Made by a program: the position numbers and the translations under genes. The notes below the pieces were generated by a model. The model was given only the letters and a program-made list of their open reading frames with translations. It did not search any database and was not told where the DNA came from. Shown here piece after piece: positions 62,270 to 64,000 of a DNA stretch of 64,000 nucleotides; position 1 is the stretch's first letter, and each line of letters starts with the position of its first letter. The DNA is from Ignavibacteria bacterium (lineage in GTDB: Bacteria > Bacteroidota > Ignavibacteria > Tepidaquicellales > Tepidaquicellaceae), in assembly GCA_041649015.1 (NCBI GenBank), contig JBAZNU010000001.1, forward strand, positions 496,001 through 560,000. Reading direction: 5' to 3'.

Positions 62270-62779
62270 TTATGCCGTCGCAGGAGGAGTAAAGACGCGG
62301 GCTTTAAGCTCCTGGTCAATAATAAATAGTCCGCCGACATTATCGCCGACAAGTTTCATTCTGTTTACAAGCTTTGATATCGTTGCTTCTTCCTCAACCT
62401 GTTCATCAACATACCATTTAAGGAAACTCGATGTCGCATGGTCGTTTTCTTTAATGGCAATGTCCATAAGGTCGTTGATTGATTTGGTTACAAGCTTTTC
62501 GTGCTCATAGGTCTGCTCGCATACATCGAGAGCGGATTTAAAATTCTGCGGCGGTGTGTCGATTTGCGAAAGAACAATATTGCCGCTTCTTTCGAGAACA
62601 TAGTTGTACAATTTCATCGCATGGAATGTTTCTTCCTGATACTGTACGTAGAAAAAGTTTGTGAACCCGTCAAGGTCAACAGAGTTGCAGTAAGCCGACA
62701 TACCAAGGTAAAAATAAGCGGAATACAACTCTTTGTTAATTTGTTTGTTTATTGCATCTTCAAGTTTTTTTGATAACAT
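62270..62779 (-). CDS. ftnA: Non-heme ferritin
   Basis: Ferritin of 169 aa that stores iron as a ferric core. Ferroxidase-site residues: NKELYSAYFYLGMSAYC (Glu 17), QYQEETFHAMKLYNYV (Glu and His near 50-53), KENDHATSSFLKWYVDEQVEEE (helix D Glu and Gln). Bacterial FtnA-like length. GGAG upstream (in AACGGAGATAAAT) supports the start. It is convergent with marR and close to a cyclophilin gene. It is the third ferritin-like protein in the window. Confidence 0.93.
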   Translation of the reverse strand: MLSKKLEDAINKQINKELYSAYFYLGMSAYCNSVDLDGFTNFFYVQYQEETFHAMKLYNYVLERSGNIVLSQIDTPPQNFKSALDVCEQTYEHEKLVTKSINDLMDIAIKENDHATSSFLKWYVDEQVEEEATISKLVNRMKLVGDNVGGLFIIDQELKARVFTPPATA

Positions 62780-62863
62780 ATTTATCTCCGTTAAATATTT
62801 AATTTTTATGTATATACATTAAAACGTTTATAAATGATTTTGAGTTCAAAATAATTCCCGTGT

Positions 62864-64000
62864 TTAAGGAAGAATCGTAACACTGTTTAGCACATCTCCG
62901 ATGTAAATTTTATCGACTACATCAATTCCCTCAACAACCTCTCCGAAAATTGTGTAGGAGTTGTCAAGATGATAAAACGGAGAGTGGGTTATAAAGAACT
63001 GGCTTCCTTCCGTATCTTTTCCGTCAGATGCCATGCCAAGAATACCGCGTTCATAATGCAATGGAGCAAACTCTGAACGAATTGAATATTCCGGTCCGCC
63101 CCAGCCATTGTTCAGCGGGTCTCCGCCCTGTATAACGAAGTTTGGAATTACGCGGTGGAAAGCTGTATTGTTATAAAACCCTTTTTCGGCAAGTGATATA
63201 AAATTCATTACCGAATATGGCGCCTGATAGGGATAGAACTTTATTTTTATATCTCCTTTTGTTGTTTTAAGAACAGCATGCTGTTTGTTGTTTAACAGGT
63301 CTAAATCGTTTTGATTTTCCAAAAACTTTTTCTTTGCCGTAAAAGTGAAATCTTTGCCTGTTATCTTCTTTAAAGCATCTGAAGATTCTTTTGCTATTTT
63401 ATAATCCGTGCTGTTCAAGCCCGTCTTCAGTATATCGAGAGAATTTTCTGCTTTAAGGTTTCCCAACGCACGAATAACAAGACGCATTGCTTCTTTATCC
63501 TTCGGATAGACCATGTCCTGATAATCAAGCACAAGGATTGCTTTAGTCTCGGAAATGTCATTCAAATATATGCTGTCGCTTAATGAGGTAATGCACAAAT
63601 CCATTATTGACGGGTCTTTAGAGCTGACGAACTCGGAAAATATAAGACGCATTGTGTGCCTGTCTTTTGAATTGGCTTTATACTTTAGCTCGCCGAGGCT
63701 TTCAATAAACGAGCGGTAAAGCCCGTTCAGCTCCTTGCCGGCAATCATATCGCCCGATTCAATTTTGTTTTTATCAACGTATGCCTGTACATCTTTTGTA
63801 ATCATGTCCCGCATAGCATTGTAAACAGAGGCATCGTCGAAATACTTAAATGCGGATATAACGGCTGACTTTAATTCATACCCTTCAACATCTTTGTAAT
63901 ACGCCGTCAGTTCATCTTTTGCCGCATCTTTATAAATCATGCCCATTGTATTTATAGCCTCAGCAATCACGGGGATATCAACGGCTTTTCCTTTTATGAG
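62864..64000 (-). CDS. HEAT-repeat protein with C-terminal cyclophilin PPIase domain, 5' end outside window
   Basis: The frame is open to the last base of the window, so the gene starts beyond it; the apparent GTG at 63970 is internal. The visible part is about 378 aa. The first about 215 residues are helical repeats (SAVISAFKYFDDASVYNAMR, LDILKTGLNSTDYKIAKESS) like HEAT repeats. Then a peptidyl-prolyl isomerase domain: AVLKTTKGDIKIKFYP, AFHRVIPNFVIQGGDPLNNG, GSQFFITHSPFYHLDNSYTIFGEVV. It would assist protein folding, probably in the envelope. The fusion of repeats and cyclophilin is known in FCB bacteria. Confidence 0.88.
   Translation of the reverse strand, partial: LIKGKAVDIPVIAEAINTMGMIYKDAAKDELTAYYKDVEGYELKSAVISAFKYFDDASVYNAMRDMITKDVQAYVDKNKIESGDMIAGKELNGLYRSFIESLGELKYKANSKDRHTMRLIFSEFVSSKDPSIMDLCITSLSDSIYLNDISETKAILVLDYQDMVYPKDKEAMRLVIRALGNLKAENSLDILKTGLNSTDYKIAKESSDALKKITGKDFTFTAKKKFLENQNDLDLLNNKQHAVLKTTKGDIKIKFYPYQAPYSVMNFISLAEKGFYNNTAFHRVIPNFVIQGGDPLNNGWGGPEYSIRSEFAPLHYERGILGMASDGKDTEGSQFFITHSPFYHLDNSYTIFGEVVEGIDVVDKIYIGDVLNSVTILP

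Noticed and set aside
1..64000. tRNA or rRNA genes
   Set aside because: Intergenic spaces were read for cloverleaf-like or conserved rRNA blocks and none was convincing; a covariance search would be decisive.

Overview
The window is a low-GC, densely coded bacterial chromosome segment. Two secreted proteins (13665-14720 and 49096-50994) end in the type IX secretion sorting domain with a QNYPNPFNP-type motif. Together with SufBCDSE, a MenA-like prenyltransferase, a bd oxidase and TonB receptors, this points to the Bacteroidota/Chlorobiota (FCB) group, most likely an Ignavibacteria-like organism. That placement is inference from protein style; no rRNA or tRNA gene was seen.

Layout. 1-5.1 kb: the 3' part of a dipeptidyl-peptidase-IV-type peptidase, then an AmmeMemoRadiSam locus in which the Memo and AMMECR1 parts are fused and an M15 peptidase lipoprotein sits between them and the radical SAM gene. 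5.2-8.5 kb: a metal-uptake-like set (Cys-rich exported protein, TonB receptor with a CC plug motif, double YHS protein). 8.6-13.6 kb: small cytosolic and membrane proteins (RDD, DUF2200, YdeI-like, double DUF1801, TauE/SafE, DoxX, TspO). 13.7-22.4 kb: a T9SS cargo protein, an AttEFGH-like ABC system, alanine racemase, a CPBP protease and a UbiA prenyltransferase. 22.5-26.4 kb: a RING-like membrane protein, a porin-like barrel, and an ECF sigma/anti-sigma pair. 26.5-32.4 kb: the sufBCDSE-sufT operon behind an IscR-type palindrome. 32.5-37.4 kb: methyltransferase, GH26-like enzyme, bacterioferritin-like protein and cydAB.

37.5-49 kb is the most unusual part. It holds two DUF134 regulators, four NifX/NifB-like small proteins (three His-rich), two paralogous radical SAM proteins, a CGGC protein, a DUF89 phosphatase-like gene split by a frameshift, DUF5320, pyruvoyl-dependent arginine decarboxylase, two PLP sulfur-amino-acid enzymes, a peroxiredoxin and a ZIP transporter. 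A perfect 20-bp palindrome occurs at two promoters, and a close relative lies just before a DUF134 gene. I read this as one metal/sulfur regulon of unknown purpose.

49-57 kb: a T9SS-exported pentaheme cytochrome, then gene-poor DNA with two MITE-like elements, dispersed repeats, gene remnants and a cassette-like array, followed by a DUF2202 ferritin-like protein and a methyltransferase. 57-62.2 kb: an octaheme tetrathionate-reductase-like cytochrome, cytochrome b, two YeeE/YedE proteins (one with a degenerate rhodanese), a methyltransferase and a MarR regulator. An identical 18-nt motif precedes both the octaheme gene and the MarR gene. The window closes with a ferritin and a HEAT/cyclophilin protein running off the end.

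Common themes are iron, sulfur and metal handling, redox defence and respiratory electron transfer.
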